64,000 bases of DNA from Variovorax sp. S12S4. GTDB taxonomy: Bacteria; Pseudomonadota; Gammaproteobacteria; Burkholderiales; Burkholderiaceae_C. The notes below the pieces were generated by a model. That model made no database searches and was not told where the DNA came from. It was given only the letters and a program-made list of their open reading frames with translations. Numbering within the stretch: position 1 is the first letter of the stretch; every line of letters begins with the position of its first letter. The position numbers and the translations under genes were made by a program. This document shows positions 17,873-26,439 of the stretch, piece by piece. The stretch is taken from positions 4,131,001 through 4,195,000 of the forward strand of contig NZ_JALPKR020000002.1 in the NCBI RefSeq assembly GCF_023195515.1, in the 5' to 3' direction.

Positions 17873-18632
17873 CGTTATCGATATTCCCGTAGACGGCCAG
17901 CACATTGCCGGAACGCTGGTCGCCGCTTCGACGATGGTGCCCGGCGTCCTGCTCGTGCACGGCTGGGATGGCAGCCAGGAGCAATACATTGCGCGCGCGC
18001 ACGACATTGCCGCGCTCGGCTGCGTATGCCTCACCTTCGACCTGCGCGGCCACGCGCGCCACGCGGCGCTGCGCAAGGAGGTTACGCGGGAAGACAACCT
18101 GCGCGACGTGCTCGCGGCCTACGACACGCTGGTGAGCCACCCCACGGTCGATCCGAACGCAATTGCCATCGTCGGCAGCAGCTACGGGGGCTACCTGGCG
18201 GCGCTGGTCAGCGCCATGCGGCCGGTGCGCTGGCTCGCACTGCGCGCGCCGGCGCTCTACCGCGACCGCGAGTGGCTGGCGCCCAAGGGGCAGCTGAGCA
18301 GGTCCGACCTGGTGGCCTACCGCCGCACGCTGGTGGGGCCGCGCGACAACCGCGCACTGGCCGCCTGCGAGGCCTTCACGGGCGACGTGCTGATCGTCGA
18401 ATCGGAGCACGACCAGATCGTGCCGCACCCCGTCATCGAGAACTACCTGGGCGCGTTCAAGCGCGTGCGTTCCGCCACCTACCGCGTCATATCGGGCGCC
18501 GACCATGCGTTGTCGAAGCAGTCGTCCCGCCAGGCGTACGGGCAGCTCCTGGTGTCCTGGATGACGGAAATGACGCTTGGCGCCAGGGCCACCGGCGCCA
18601 TGACGCGGGCAGTTTCAGAAAGCCCTGCATAG
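17853..18632 (+). CDS. Alpha/beta hydrolase
   Basis: A 259-residue alpha/beta hydrolase of the dienelactone hydrolase/peptidase-like group. The nucleophile elbow is VGSSYGGYLAAL (Ser about residue 110), the acid is Asp in SEHDQIVPH, and the His lies in GADHALSKQ. An oxyanion segment VLLVHGWDGSQEQ is at the front. It probably cleaves an ester or amide of a small molecule. Its start overlaps the corrected end of the DUF3182 gene, so the two are probably co-translated and functionally linked. Confidence 0.85.
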   Translation: MPATRHNVIDIPVDGQHIAGTLVAASTMVPGVLLVHGWDGSQEQYIARAHDIAALGCVCLTFDLRGHARHAALRKEVTREDNLRDVLAAYDTLVSHPTVDPNAIAIVGSSYGGYLAALVSAMRPVRWLALRAPALYRDREWLAPKGQLSRSDLVAYRRTLVGPRDNRALAACEAFTGDVLIVESEHDQIVPHPVIENYLGAFKRVRSATYRVISGADHALSKQSSRQAYGQLLVSWMTEMTLGARATGAMTRAVSESPA

Positions 18633-18642
18633 AGGTTTCCAC

Positions 18643-19125
18643 ATGAACACAAGCAAACGACTCGTGCCGGTGCTGCGTACCGGCCTGATTGCCGGAACCT
18701 TCGCCAGCCTTGCCTCGACCGTCGCGCTCATGCTGTGTGCCCGGCGCGAGGCCGGCAGCGCCGTTGCGCCCACCAATGCCACCAGCCATTGGCTCTGGGG
18801 CGATCAGGCCCTGCAGGTGTACCGGCCCACGCTGCGGCACACGGCCCTGGGCTATGCCACCCACCATGCGAGCGCTATCTTCTGGGCGGTGCTCTACGCC
18901 TGGCTGCATGCCGAGCGGCGCCCGCCGCAATCGGTGCCTGCCGCGCTGGCCAGTGCCGGCGCCGCAACGGCGGTGGCCTGCACGATCGACTACACGATCA
19001 CGCCGCGCCGGCTCACGCCCGGCTTCGAGCACCATCTTTCGAAAGGCTCCATGGCCGTGGTCTACGGCCTCTTTGCAGTGGGGCTGGCAGCCGGGTGCCT
19101 TCTTGCGCAACGTGGGCGCGAGTAG
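18643..19125 (+). CDS. Small inner-membrane protein, unknown
   Basis: A 160-residue protein with about four predicted membrane helices: TGLIAGTFASLASTVALML, HHASAIFWAVLYAWLH, VPAALASAGAATAVACTI and GSMAVVYGLFAVGLAAG. Conserved-looking polar motifs between them (IDYTITPRRLTPGFEHHLS) suggest a defined family, but I cannot name it. It starts ten bases after the hydrolase stop and probably shares its transcript. Confidence 0.7.
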   Translation: MNTSKRLVPVLRTGLIAGTFASLASTVALMLCARREAGSAVAPTNATSHWLWGDQALQVYRPTLRHTALGYATHHASAIFWAVLYAWLHAERRPPQSVPAALASAGAATAVACTIDYTITPRRLTPGFEHHLSKGSMAVVYGLFAVGLAAGCLLAQRGRE

Positions 19126-19221
19126 TGGGCGCTGCTACGCGCACACAGGCAGCTTTCCTACGTCGCGGTGTTTCGAGCCCCCCATCGTTCAGCTTCCACC
19201 AACCTTATTCGGAGCCCCACG

Positions 19222-19719
19222 ATGCCCACCTCTACCAAGCGAGCAGCACCCGATGCATGCAGCCTTCTCGATACCGACCACCGCAACGTCAAGAAGTTGT
19301 TCAAGGAGTACGAGGAACTGACCCATTCGCGGGCCGCCAGCGCGCAGCAGAAGAAGCGCGAACTCGCAACCCAGATCTGCACCGAGCTGACCGTGCATGC
19401 GCAGATCGAAGAAGAAATTTTCTACCCCGCCTTGCGCGAAGCGCTCAGCGAGACCGATCTCCTGGACGAAGCCGAAGTCGAGCACGCCAGCGCCAAGGAA
19501 CTGATTGCGCAGATCGAATCAGCCGCCGATGTGGACGACAAGTTCGACGCCAAGGTCATCGTGCTGGGTGAATACATCGACCACCACGTGAAGGAAGAGC
19601 GCAACGAGATCTTCGTCAAGGCGCGCGCCGCCAAGGGGCTCGACCTCGTGGCCATGCGCGACCAGCTTGCGGCCCGCAAGGAAGAGCTGATGGAAGAACT
19701 CACCGGCGCAACCGCCTGA
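19222..19719 (+). CDS. Hemerythrin (HHE) domain protein
   Basis: A 165-residue four-helix hemerythrin-like protein. The metal ligands fit the HHE pattern: His in DTDHRNVKKLF (about 20), His and Glu in VHAQIEEEIFYP (about 57-61), His in EVEHASAKEL (about 90) and His/Glu in IDHHVKEERNEIF (about 117-123). Bacterial HHE proteins bind a di-iron centre and may sense or store oxygen or protect iron-sulfur clusters. It is followed by a strong terminator and then a second hemerythrin, an arrangement suggesting duplication. Confidence 0.9.
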   Translation: MPTSTKRAAPDACSLLDTDHRNVKKLFKEYEELTHSRAASAQQKKRELATQICTELTVHAQIEEEIFYPALREALSETDLLDEAEVEHASAKELIAQIESAADVDDKFDAKVIVLGEYIDHHVKEERNEIFVKARAAKGLDLVAMRDQLAARKEELMEELTGATA

Positions 19720-19754
19720 CCCGCCAGGGTTGCAGGCTGCCTAGCCACCTCAAC

Positions 19755-19792
19755 GGCACCCGGCCGCCCGCCGGCCGGGTGCCATGCTTTTT
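19755..19792 (+). terminator. Rho-independent terminator
   Basis: A perfect stem GGCACCCGGCC / GGCCGGGTGCC with a seven-base loop (19755-19783), followed by a T-run at 19788-19792. It ends the first hemerythrin gene and separates it from the second hemerythrin, which is therefore transcribed from its own promoter or by read-through. Confidence 0.85.
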
Positions 19793-19814
19793 CGATCGGC
19801 CTTGGAGGTCACCC

Positions 19815-20405
19815 ATGACAAATTTAGTCTCCCGGCTTTTCCCCACGGCGACCAACATGATTCGCCTGGATCACACGCACGTGCTTTCCACCTTTCACCA
19901 GTACAAGGCGAGCGCGCCGAGCCGCGTGAAAAAGGGGCTGGTCAACACCATCTGCACGGCGCTCGAAATTCACGCGCAGCTCGAGGAAGAAATCTTCTAC
20001 CCCGAGATGCGCAAGATCGACGATGAACGCATTACCGAAGCCATCCACGAGCATTCCGAAATGCGCAGGCTCATCGGCCTGCTTCGCACCATGGAGCCCG
20101 AGGCCCGCGACTATGACGAAACCCTGTCGGCGCTGATGCGCGACGTGATGCATCACGTGGCCGACGAGGAAACCATCTTGCTGCCCGCGGCCGAAAAGCA
20201 CCTGGCAGACAAGCTGGGTGACCTGGGTGCGCAAATGACCAAGCGCAGGCTGCAGCTCGCAGGCCCGCGCACGGGCGAAATTGCGCTCGACATGGGGCGG
20301 GCCGCTTCGGGCAACACCGCGGCCATTGCCGTGGTCGGCCTGGCTGCGGCGGGGCTTCTGCTGGCACGGCGTTCCGGCCATCTGCGCTGGCACGCGCGCG
20401 CCTGA
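19815..20405 (+). CDS. Hemerythrin (HHE) protein with C-terminal membrane anchor
   Basis: A 196-residue hemerythrin-like protein. Ligand-type residues occur in RLDHTHVLSTFH, IHAQLEEEIFYPEM, IHEHSEMRRL and DVMHHVADEETILLP. Residues about 165-185 (IAVVGLAAAGLLLARR) form one membrane helix near the C-terminus, which the neighbouring hemerythrin lacks. A GGAGG site precedes the ATG at 19815, so I preferred that to the upstream in-frame start. The tail anchor would place the di-iron domain at the inner face of the membrane. Confidence 0.88.
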   Translation: MTNLVSRLFPTATNMIRLDHTHVLSTFHQYKASAPSRVKKGLVNTICTALEIHAQLEEEIFYPEMRKIDDERITEAIHEHSEMRRLIGLLRTMEPEARDYDETLSALMRDVMHHVADEETILLPAAEKHLADKLGDLGAQMTKRRLQLAGPRTGEIALDMGRAASGNTAAIAVVGLAAAGLLLARRSGHLRWHARA

Positions 20406-20423
20406 CCTGGGGAACACGGCTTC

Positions 20424-20615
20424 ATGCCCGAAGACACAAATATTCCGTTGCCGTCCGCGCCTGAATCTTCGCGCGCTGCTTTCCAGGCTTTGGCCGAGCG
20501 CGTGGGAGTGCTTGCGCCCGGGGCACCGCTTTCGGACGAGCTCATGAAGTTCGCCGAAGGCGTGTTGCAGCTTGCCGCCGAGGGCAAGGTTCCGCGCGGG
20601 CGCGAGGCTTCGTAG
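20424..20615 (+). CDS. Hypothetical protein (63 aa)
   Basis: A 63-residue acidic protein with no recognised domain; LSDELMKFAEGVLQLAAEGK looks like an amphipathic helix. It begins 18 bases after the hemerythrin stop and likely shares its transcript. There is no strong ribosome site, so this remains a modest call. Confidence 0.5.
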   Translation: MPEDTNIPLPSAPESSRAAFQALAERVGVLAPGAPLSDELMKFAEGVLQLAAEGKVPRGREAS

Positions 20616-20637
20616 CCGGGCGCCGGCCTGGGCGGAT

Positions 20638-21951
20638 CTACATCAGGTCGCGCATTCGGTAGTACATCATCCCCAGCACGAGCGCGGGGGTGCGAAGCAG
20701 TGTGCCGCCAGGAAAGGCCAGGTGCCCGATGCGGGCGAACAGGTCGAAGCGCTCCGCCTGCCCCGCAATGGCCTCGGCCACCAGCTTGCCCGCCATGCCG
20801 GTCAGCGCCAGGCCATGGCCGGAGAAGCCTTGCAGGTAGTAGATGTTGCTGCCGATGCGCCCGAAGTCAGGCGCCTTGTTCATGGTGATGTCGACGAAGC
20901 CGCCCCATGCGTGGTCGATGCCAAGGTCTGACAGCTGCGGAAACACCGCGAGCATGCTCTTTCTGATTTTTTCGATCAAGTTGCGCGGGGTGCGGGCGCT
21001 GTAGCTGTCGCCCGAGCCGAACAGCAGCCGGTGGTCGGCGCTCAGGCGGAAATAGTCGAGCACGAAGTTCGTGTCCGAAGCGGCCGGCCGGCCACGCATG
21101 AGCGCATCCGCGCGCGCCTGGTCCATCGGTTCGGTCGCGATCATGTAGGTGCCCACGGGCATGATGCGCGACGACACTTCGGGCGCCACGTCGTCGCCGT
21201 ATTCCGCAAGGTAGACGTTGCCCGCCAGCACCACGAAGCTGCACCGCACCTCGCCCTGCGCGGTCTTCACCACGGGCCGCGTTCCGCGCTCGATGACCTG
21301 GGCGGCCGAGTTCTCGTGCAGCTGCGCACCGGCCGCCCGCGCCGCGGAAGCCAGGCCCAGCGAATACTTGAGCGGATGCAGGTGGCCCGAAAATGCATCG
21401 AAGGTGCCGGCGTCGAAGCGCTTGCTGTCGACCCATTGCGCGATTTCCGCGGGCCCCAGCCATTGCAGCGGATAGCCATAGACGCGGCCTACATGCTCCA
21501 TCCATTGGCGAAGTGCACGCGACTTCGACGGCTTGACCGAAAGGTTCAGGTAGCCGGGCTGCCAGTCGCAATCGATGGCATGGCGGGCCATGCGGTCGCG
21601 CAGCAGGTTCAGCCCTTCGACCGAAACATCCCAGGCGCGGCGCGCGTCCTCGGGTGTGAATTGCTTTTCGATGGCCGCTTCGCCGTCGGAGCCGAAGCCG
21701 ACGATGGCCTGCCCGCCATTGCGGCCCGAGGCGCCCCAGCCGACGCGCTGCGCTTCGAGCAGCACCACGGCATAGCCGCGAGAAGCCAGCTCCAGCGCCG
21801 CGGAAAGGCCCGCGAGGCCGCCACCCACCACGCAGACATCGGCGGTGGCAATGCCTTCGAGCGGGCGCGCAGCTTCGAACCGCTCGGCGCGCTGCACGCT
21901 CGCTTCGTAGTAGGAGTTCTCGACGACGCCGAGTTCTTTTCGCAGCAGCAA
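20638..21951 (-). CDS. FAD-dependent amine oxidase (PuuB/OrdL-like)
   Basis: A 437-residue DAO-family flavoprotein. The dinucleotide motif is VCVVGGGLAGLSAALELASRG (residues about 38-58) and GWGASGRNGGQ is the typical second FAD block. Gamma-glutamylputrescine oxidase is the nearest known function. Its start is the TTG at 21949-21951, immediately after the TGA stop of homospermidine synthase and in the same frame, so translation must restart at once or read through. The pairing with a polyamine enzyme supports an amine substrate. No other upstream start is possible because TGA is in frame directly before it. Confidence 0.85.
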   Translation of the reverse strand: MLLRKELGVVENSYYEASVQRAERFEAARPLEGIATADVCVVGGGLAGLSAALELASRGYAVVLLEAQRVGWGASGRNGGQAIVGFGSDGEAAIEKQFTPEDARRAWDVSVEGLNLLRDRMARHAIDCDWQPGYLNLSVKPSKSRALRQWMEHVGRVYGYPLQWLGPAEIAQWVDSKRFDAGTFDAFSGHLHPLKYSLGLASAARAAGAQLHENSAAQVIERGTRPVVKTAQGEVRCSFVVLAGNVYLAEYGDDVAPEVSSRIMPVGTYMIATEPMDQARADALMRGRPAASDTNFVLDYFRLSADHRLLFGSGDSYSARTPRNLIEKIRKSMLAVFPQLSDLGIDHAWGGFVDITMNKAPDFGRIGSNIYYLQGFSGHGLALTGMAGKLVAEAIAGQAERFDLFARIGHLAFPGGTLLRTPALVLGMMYYRMRDLM

Positions 21952-23376
21952 TCAGGCCACCCGGAAGTTGAGAAACTGCCAGGGGTCTTCTTCATCCTTT
22001 TCTTCATCGAAGAGCGGGCTGCGGTCTTTGAGCGGCGTCCAGTCGCCATACACGCCCGCGACCTCTCCCAGGTAGGGCGTTGCGGCTTCCAGAACCACGC
22101 GGTGATCGAGGTCGTCGGGCTCCACCAGCCCGGCATCGGGGTTGCGCAACGCCCAGAGCATGCCGCCCAGGATGCCGGCCACCACCTGCAGGCTGGTGGC
22201 GCTGTTGGCGGGCGCCAGTTCGCGCGCCTGATCGATGGTCAGGCGGGAGCCGTACCAGTAGACCCCCTTGGGATTGCCCATCAGCAGCACGCCGAGTTCG
22301 TCCATGCCTTCGGCGATTTCGTCGCGGATGATTTTCTGGCGGTGCTGCAGGCGCCAGTTCTTTCCGGCCACTTCGTGCAGCGAGAGCACGGCGTCGTCGC
22401 AGGGGTGATAGGCGTAGTGCACCGTGGGGCGGTACACCACCTCGCCGTCCTTGCGCAGCGTCAGGTGGTCGGCGATGGAAATCGATTCGGCATGCGTCAC
22501 CAGAAAGCCGTGGTAGGGCCCTTCGAGCGGGGTCCAGCTGCGCACCCGCGTGCCGATGCCGGGCCGGCCGAGATAGATGGCCGCGTCACTGCCGAAGCCG
22601 TGGCGCGCCGCATCGGCCGGCCAGTGCCGCTCGTGCGTGCCCCATCCCAGCTCGGCGGGTTGCAGGCCCTCGTCGACGAAGCCCCGCACCGACCAGGTGT
22701 TGACGAATTCGTTCCGCTGCTTGCGCTGCCTTGGCGCCTGGGTGTCGCGCTCGGCAATGTGAATGACCTTGATCTCCAGCTGCTTGGCGAGCGCCGCCCA
22801 GTCCTCGTAGCTCGTGGGCATCGATTCGAGTTGCGCATGCGTGTCGGCCGCAATGTTGAGCAACGCCTGCTTGAGCAGCGCGGACACCAGCCCCGGATTG
22901 GCGCCTTGCGTGATCACGGCCGTGGGCCCGCTGCGCTTGTCGAGGCGCCAGGCCAGCACTTCTTCGCGCAGGCTGTAGTTCGAGCGGCGGGAAGGCGGCA
23001 CGCCGGGGTCGTCGTAGCGCCCGGGCCAGGGTTCGTTGCAGGTGTCCAGATAGAAGGCGCCGCGTTCGCGGCAGAGCTTGATGAGCGCAAGGCTCGAAAC
23101 ATCGACCGACAGGTTGACCAGGAAGTCGCCCTTGGCCAGCAGCGGCTCGAGCACGGCGGCGAAGTTGCCTTCTTCGAGGCGCGCAGGAATGACTTCGACG
23201 CCCAGTTCCTTTGCGAGGCCGCTTCGGTCTTCGCCCGGCTTCACGATCCTGATGTCGGAGGCCTTCAGGCCGAAATGGCGCAACAGCAGCGGCAGCAGCG
23301 CCTGGCCGATGGAGCCGAAGCCGACCATCGTGAGCCTGCCGTCGAAACGCGCCAGCAATTCATTCTTCTTGGTCAT
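21952..23376 (-). CDS. hss: Homospermidine synthase
   Basis: A 474-residue protein of the length expected for bacterial NAD-dependent homospermidine synthase, which joins two putrescine molecules to sym-homospermidine (or uses spermidine) and releases ammonia. A Rossmann start is visible (MVGFGSIGQALLPLLLRHFG). Family segments include LDTCNEPWPGRYDD, VITQGANPGLVSALLKQAL and a long C-terminal part with MGNPKGVYWYGSRL. The ATG at 23376 has a GAGG-type site; the open frame further upstream is not similar. The flavin oxidase gene follows with no spacer. Confidence 0.9.
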   Translation of the reverse strand: MTKKNELLARFDGRLTMVGFGSIGQALLPLLLRHFGLKASDIRIVKPGEDRSGLAKELGVEVIPARLEEGNFAAVLEPLLAKGDFLVNLSVDVSSLALIKLCRERGAFYLDTCNEPWPGRYDDPGVPPSRRSNYSLREEVLAWRLDKRSGPTAVITQGANPGLVSALLKQALLNIAADTHAQLESMPTSYEDWAALAKQLEIKVIHIAERDTQAPRQRKQRNEFVNTWSVRGFVDEGLQPAELGWGTHERHWPADAARHGFGSDAAIYLGRPGIGTRVRSWTPLEGPYHGFLVTHAESISIADHLTLRKDGEVVYRPTVHYAYHPCDDAVLSLHEVAGKNWRLQHRQKIIRDEIAEGMDELGVLLMGNPKGVYWYGSRLTIDQARELAPANSATSLQVVAGILGGMLWALRNPDAGLVEPDDLDHRVVLEAATPYLGEVAGVYGDWTPLKDRSPLFDEEKDEEDPWQFLNFRVA

Positions 23377-23584
23377 CCGCAACCTCGCTGAGTGGCACCG
23401 GCGCTGGCCGCCGGGCTGACTGCTACCTGGTTTTCCGTTCGTGTTCAAAAATGTGGTGCTACCGGTTGCGTCCACGCGTCAGCTTGCCTTTGCCGATGGT
23501 GTAGGAGGACTCCATAAACGGTCGTTTTCGCTGGCTCATGGTAGAAACCGGCCACCCTGCGCGCATCGCGCATCGCACCGTCCG

Positions 23585-25240
23585 ATGGCAGCAAACTCCA
23601 ACCCCAGAATTTCAGGAATTTCCGACAAGCCAGCCGGCACCAGCGTGCGCAACGCCTGGCCGCTTTGGCTGGTGCTGGGCATGGCGTTGCTGCTCCTGGG
23701 CGGCTGCGCGGGCCTGCCGTCGGGTGTGGAACGCAAGCCGTCGATGGCCATCACCAACGGCACGGACACGATGCTCGGGCGCCTTGTCACGGCGGCTTCA
23801 CCGCCGGAGCGGGGCTTCAGCGGCTTTCGGCTGCTGCCCATGGCGCAGTTTTCGCTGCATGCACGCATCGAGCTGGCAAAGCGCGCGCAGCGCTCCATAG
23901 ACGTTCAGTACTACCTGGTGCAGAACGACGAAACGGGCCGCTACCTGCTTCGCACATTGCGCGACGCGGCGGAGCGCGGCGTGCGCGTGCGCCTTCTGGT
24001 GGACGACCTCTACACCGCGGGTGCCGACCCGCTGTTCGCTGGCCTGGCGGCGCATCCCAATGCCGAGGTGCGGATGTTCAATCCGTTTCCCGCCGGGCGC
24101 GAACGCCTGGGCACGCGCTGGGCCTCGTCGCTGCTCGACTTCGACCGCGTGCACCGCCGCATGCACAACAAGCTCTTCGTGGTGGACAACGTGATGGCGG
24201 TGATGGGCGGGCGCAACATCGCCAACGAATACTTCCTGCGCGACGGCGGCTCCAACTTCATCGACATCGACACGCTGGTGGCCGGCACCGTGGTGCCGCG
24301 GCTTTCGTCGCTGTTCGACATGTACTGGAACAGCCCCTACGTGTACCCCGTTGAGTCGCTGGTGTCGACCGGCGGGGCCACGCCGCAGCAGTTGCGCGAC
24401 CGCTTCGAGCAGCTGACCGGCGGGCCGGACACGCTGCACCCCGATCCGCTCGCTTCCACCGACCTGCTGGGCAACAACGCGCTGGCCAAGGACCTGGACG
24501 AAGGCGCGCTTTCGCTCGTGTGGGCGCGCGCAGAAGCCTACGCCGACGCGCCCGCCAAGGCGCTCGGCCCCACGGAGGAGGCCCGCGGGCTGCCCGCCGA
24601 CGAGTCGACCGACAGCGTGCTCTACAACGTGCGGCGCTACATACGCGGCGCGGAACACGAGATCCTGCAGACCACGCCTTACCTCATTCCAGGCCGCGGC
24701 GGCATGGAGTCGATGCGCATCGTGCGGCAGAAGGGCGTGAGCTACACCATCGTGACCAATTCGCTCGCGGCCACCGACGAATCACTGGTGCACATCGGCT
24801 ATCGGCGCTACCGGCCTGAGATGCTGCGGCTGGGGGTGGCGCTGTACGAACTGAGCCCCAAGCGCGTGGAAGAAACCAAGCGCTTCGGCATCTACGGTTC
24901 GGCGAGCGGAAGGCTGCACGGCAAGTCGGCCGTGATCGACCGCAACATCGTCTTCATCGGTTCGATGAACTTCGATCCGCGCTCGATGCTGCACAACACC
25001 GAGGTCGGCATTTTCATCTTCAGCCCGCAGATCGCGCAGCAGCTCACCAGCCTGATTGGCTTCATGCGGCTCGACGGTGCCTACCAGCTGCAGCTGGGGC
25101 CGCGCGGCGGCATCGAATGGGTGAGCCCGGCCTCGGGCGACGGCGCCGACACCATCCTGCACGTGGAGCCCGAAACCGATTTCTGGTCGCGCTGGAAGCT
25201 GGAGCTGTTTGCCCCGCTGGTGCCCGAGAGCCTGCTTTAG
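23585..25240 (+). CDS. Phospholipase D-family lipoprotein (cardiolipin-synthase-like)
   Basis: A protein of about 551 residues with two HKD catalytic motifs: HNKLFVVDNVMAVMGGRN and HGKSAVIDRNIVFIGSMNFD. A signal peptide ends in the lipobox LLLLGGC, so it should be anchored to a membrane from the periplasmic side. The family includes ClsC-like cardiolipin synthases; phospholipase or phosphatidyl transfer activity is likely. The start is uncertain: the frame is open from 23441 and the ATG at 23585 or one just before the lipoprotein signal near 23683 are both possible. Confidence 0.85.
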   Translation: MAANSNPRISGISDKPAGTSVRNAWPLWLVLGMALLLLGGCAGLPSGVERKPSMAITNGTDTMLGRLVTAASPPERGFSGFRLLPMAQFSLHARIELAKRAQRSIDVQYYLVQNDETGRYLLRTLRDAAERGVRVRLLVDDLYTAGADPLFAGLAAHPNAEVRMFNPFPAGRERLGTRWASSLLDFDRVHRRMHNKLFVVDNVMAVMGGRNIANEYFLRDGGSNFIDIDTLVAGTVVPRLSSLFDMYWNSPYVYPVESLVSTGGATPQQLRDRFEQLTGGPDTLHPDPLASTDLLGNNALAKDLDEGALSLVWARAEAYADAPAKALGPTEEARGLPADESTDSVLYNVRRYIRGAEHEILQTTPYLIPGRGGMESMRIVRQKGVSYTIVTNSLAATDESLVHIGYRRYRPEMLRLGVALYELSPKRVEETKRFGIYGSASGRLHGKSAVIDRNIVFIGSMNFDPRSMLHNTEVGIFIFSPQIAQQLTSLIGFMRLDGAYQLQLGPRGGIEWVSPASGDGADTILHVEPETDFWSRWKLELFAPLVPESLL

Positions 25241-25267
25241 CGGCGCGCCTGCGCCGCCACCGGGTGC

Positions 25268-25774
25268 CTAGTGCTGCAGGCGCCCGCTCAGGTAGGGCTC
25301 GGGATCGACGGCGGTGCCGTTCTTGCGGATTTCGAAATGCACCTTCACGCGGTCGGTGCCGCTCTTGCCCATTTCGGCAATTTTCTGGCCCTGGCGCACC
25401 ACCGCGTTTTCCTTGACGACGATGTTTTCAGCGTGGGCGTATGCGGTGAGGAAGGTGTCGTTGTGCTTGACGATGACCATGTTGCCGTAGCCGCGCAGTT
25501 CGCCGCCCACGTACACCACGCGCCCGTCGGCCGAAGCCACGACCGGATCGCCAAGGTTGCCGGCAATGTCCAGCCCCTTGTTGCGCACGCCGTCGAAGCG
25601 GGCAATGGTGGTGCCGCTGGCGGGCCGGATGAACATGGCCTGCGGCTGCTGGACGGGCGGTGGCACGTTCACGCCGGCCCGGGGAGGCGGTGCGGGCGTG
25701 GTGCAGGCTGCAAGGCCGGCCGCTACGAATAGCGCGGCGCCGGTACGGGAAACAAAAGTCTGAAGGTGCTGCAT
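25268..25774 (-). CDS. NlpD-like lipoprotein with degenerate LytM (M23) domain
   Basis: A 168-residue lipoprotein (lipobox GLAACTT) followed by a proline-rich linker and one LytM domain. The domain reads KGLDIAGNLGDPVVASADGR, YGNMVIVKHNDTFLTAYAH and VKVHFEIRKNG, close to the C-terminus of E. coli NlpD. The zinc ligands of active M23 peptidases are missing (Lys/Asn before GLDIAG, Lys in place of the first His of HxHFE). Such proteins activate cell-wall amidases rather than cut peptidoglycan. No LysM domain or rpoS gene is present here, so it is not the canonical nlpD locus. Confidence 0.85.
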   Translation of the reverse strand: MQHLQTFVSRTGAALFVAAGLAACTTPAPPPRAGVNVPPPVQQPQAMFIRPASGTTIARFDGVRNKGLDIAGNLGDPVVASADGRVVYVGGELRGYGNMVIVKHNDTFLTAYAHAENIVVKENAVVRQGQKIAEMGKSGTDRVKVHFEIRKNGTAVDPEPYLSGRLQH

Positions 25775-25921
25775 GGTTCTCTTTGGAACGAATTCGTTGC
25801 TGAGGGTTCCTTCGGCTCGGCACGCCGGGCGAGTTACCGCCGGCATGCTAGCAAACTCGCAGGGCGCGGCAGGCGCGGGCCGCGGGAGAAGGAGTGAAGG
25901 GCTGGCGGTGCCTGCTTTTTG

Positions 25922-26434
25922 TTACTTGAGCGGAATGGGCGTGCCGCGGTCGATCGGCACCGCCGTCACGCTGTTCTTCGGCGAGCCGTCGATCAGCAGG
26001 TCGGAGTAGGTGAGGTAGACGAGCGTATTGCGCCGGGCGTCGACCATGCGCACCACGCGCAGCCGCTTGAAGAGAATCGACAGCCGCTCGGTGTAGACCT
26101 CTTCGCGCTTGGGCAGCGGCTGCGTGATGCTCACGGGGCCGACCTGGCGGCAGGCGATGGAGGCTTCGGACTTGTCCTCAGCAACGCCGAAGGCCCCGGC
26201 CAGCCCGCCCGTCTTGGCGCGCGAGACATAGCAGGTCACGCCGCTGACCTTGGGGTCGTCGTACGCCTCGACCACGATCTTGTGGTCCGGCCCGATGAGC
26301 TTGAACGCGGTGTCGACGTCGCCCACGACTTCTGCCTGCGCCGCCGGCGCCAGCGCGAGGCCCAGGCCGACGGCAACGGTGGATGCGAGCGCCGCACGGA
26401 AGAGGGCGGTGGCCCGCAATGCCTGGATGGTCAT
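25922..26434 (-). CDS. creA: CreA family protein
   Basis: A 170-residue protein with a signal peptide (LFRAALASTVAVGLGLALAPAAQA) and the conserved CreA body: VDTAFKLIGPDHKIVVEAYDDP, GVTCYVSRAKTGG and SIACRQVGP with its paired cysteines, then VYLTYSDLLIDGSPKNSV. CreA is conserved in proteobacteria but has no proven reaction; it is expected in the periplasm. It starts six bases downstream of the Nudix gene's stop on the same strand and is probably co-transcribed. Confidence 0.9.
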   Translation of the reverse strand: MTIQALRATALFRAALASTVAVGLGLALAPAAQAEVVGDVDTAFKLIGPDHKIVVEAYDDPKVSGVTCYVSRAKTGGLAGAFGVAEDKSEASIACRQVGPVSITQPLPKREEVYTERLSILFKRLRVVRMVDARRNTLVYLTYSDLLIDGSPKNSVTAVPIDRGTPIPLK

Positions 26435-26439
26435 GTGTT

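Noticed and set aside
21949..21954. TGA between hss and the oxidase as a selenocysteine codon.
   Set aside because: No SECIS-like structure, no selenocysteine genes and no family with Sec at this place; restart or read-through is simpler.
25240..25257. GC-rich hairpin between the convergent phospholipase D and NlpD-like genes as a terminator.
   Set aside because: The stem is strong but no T-run follows on either strand, so I did not list it.
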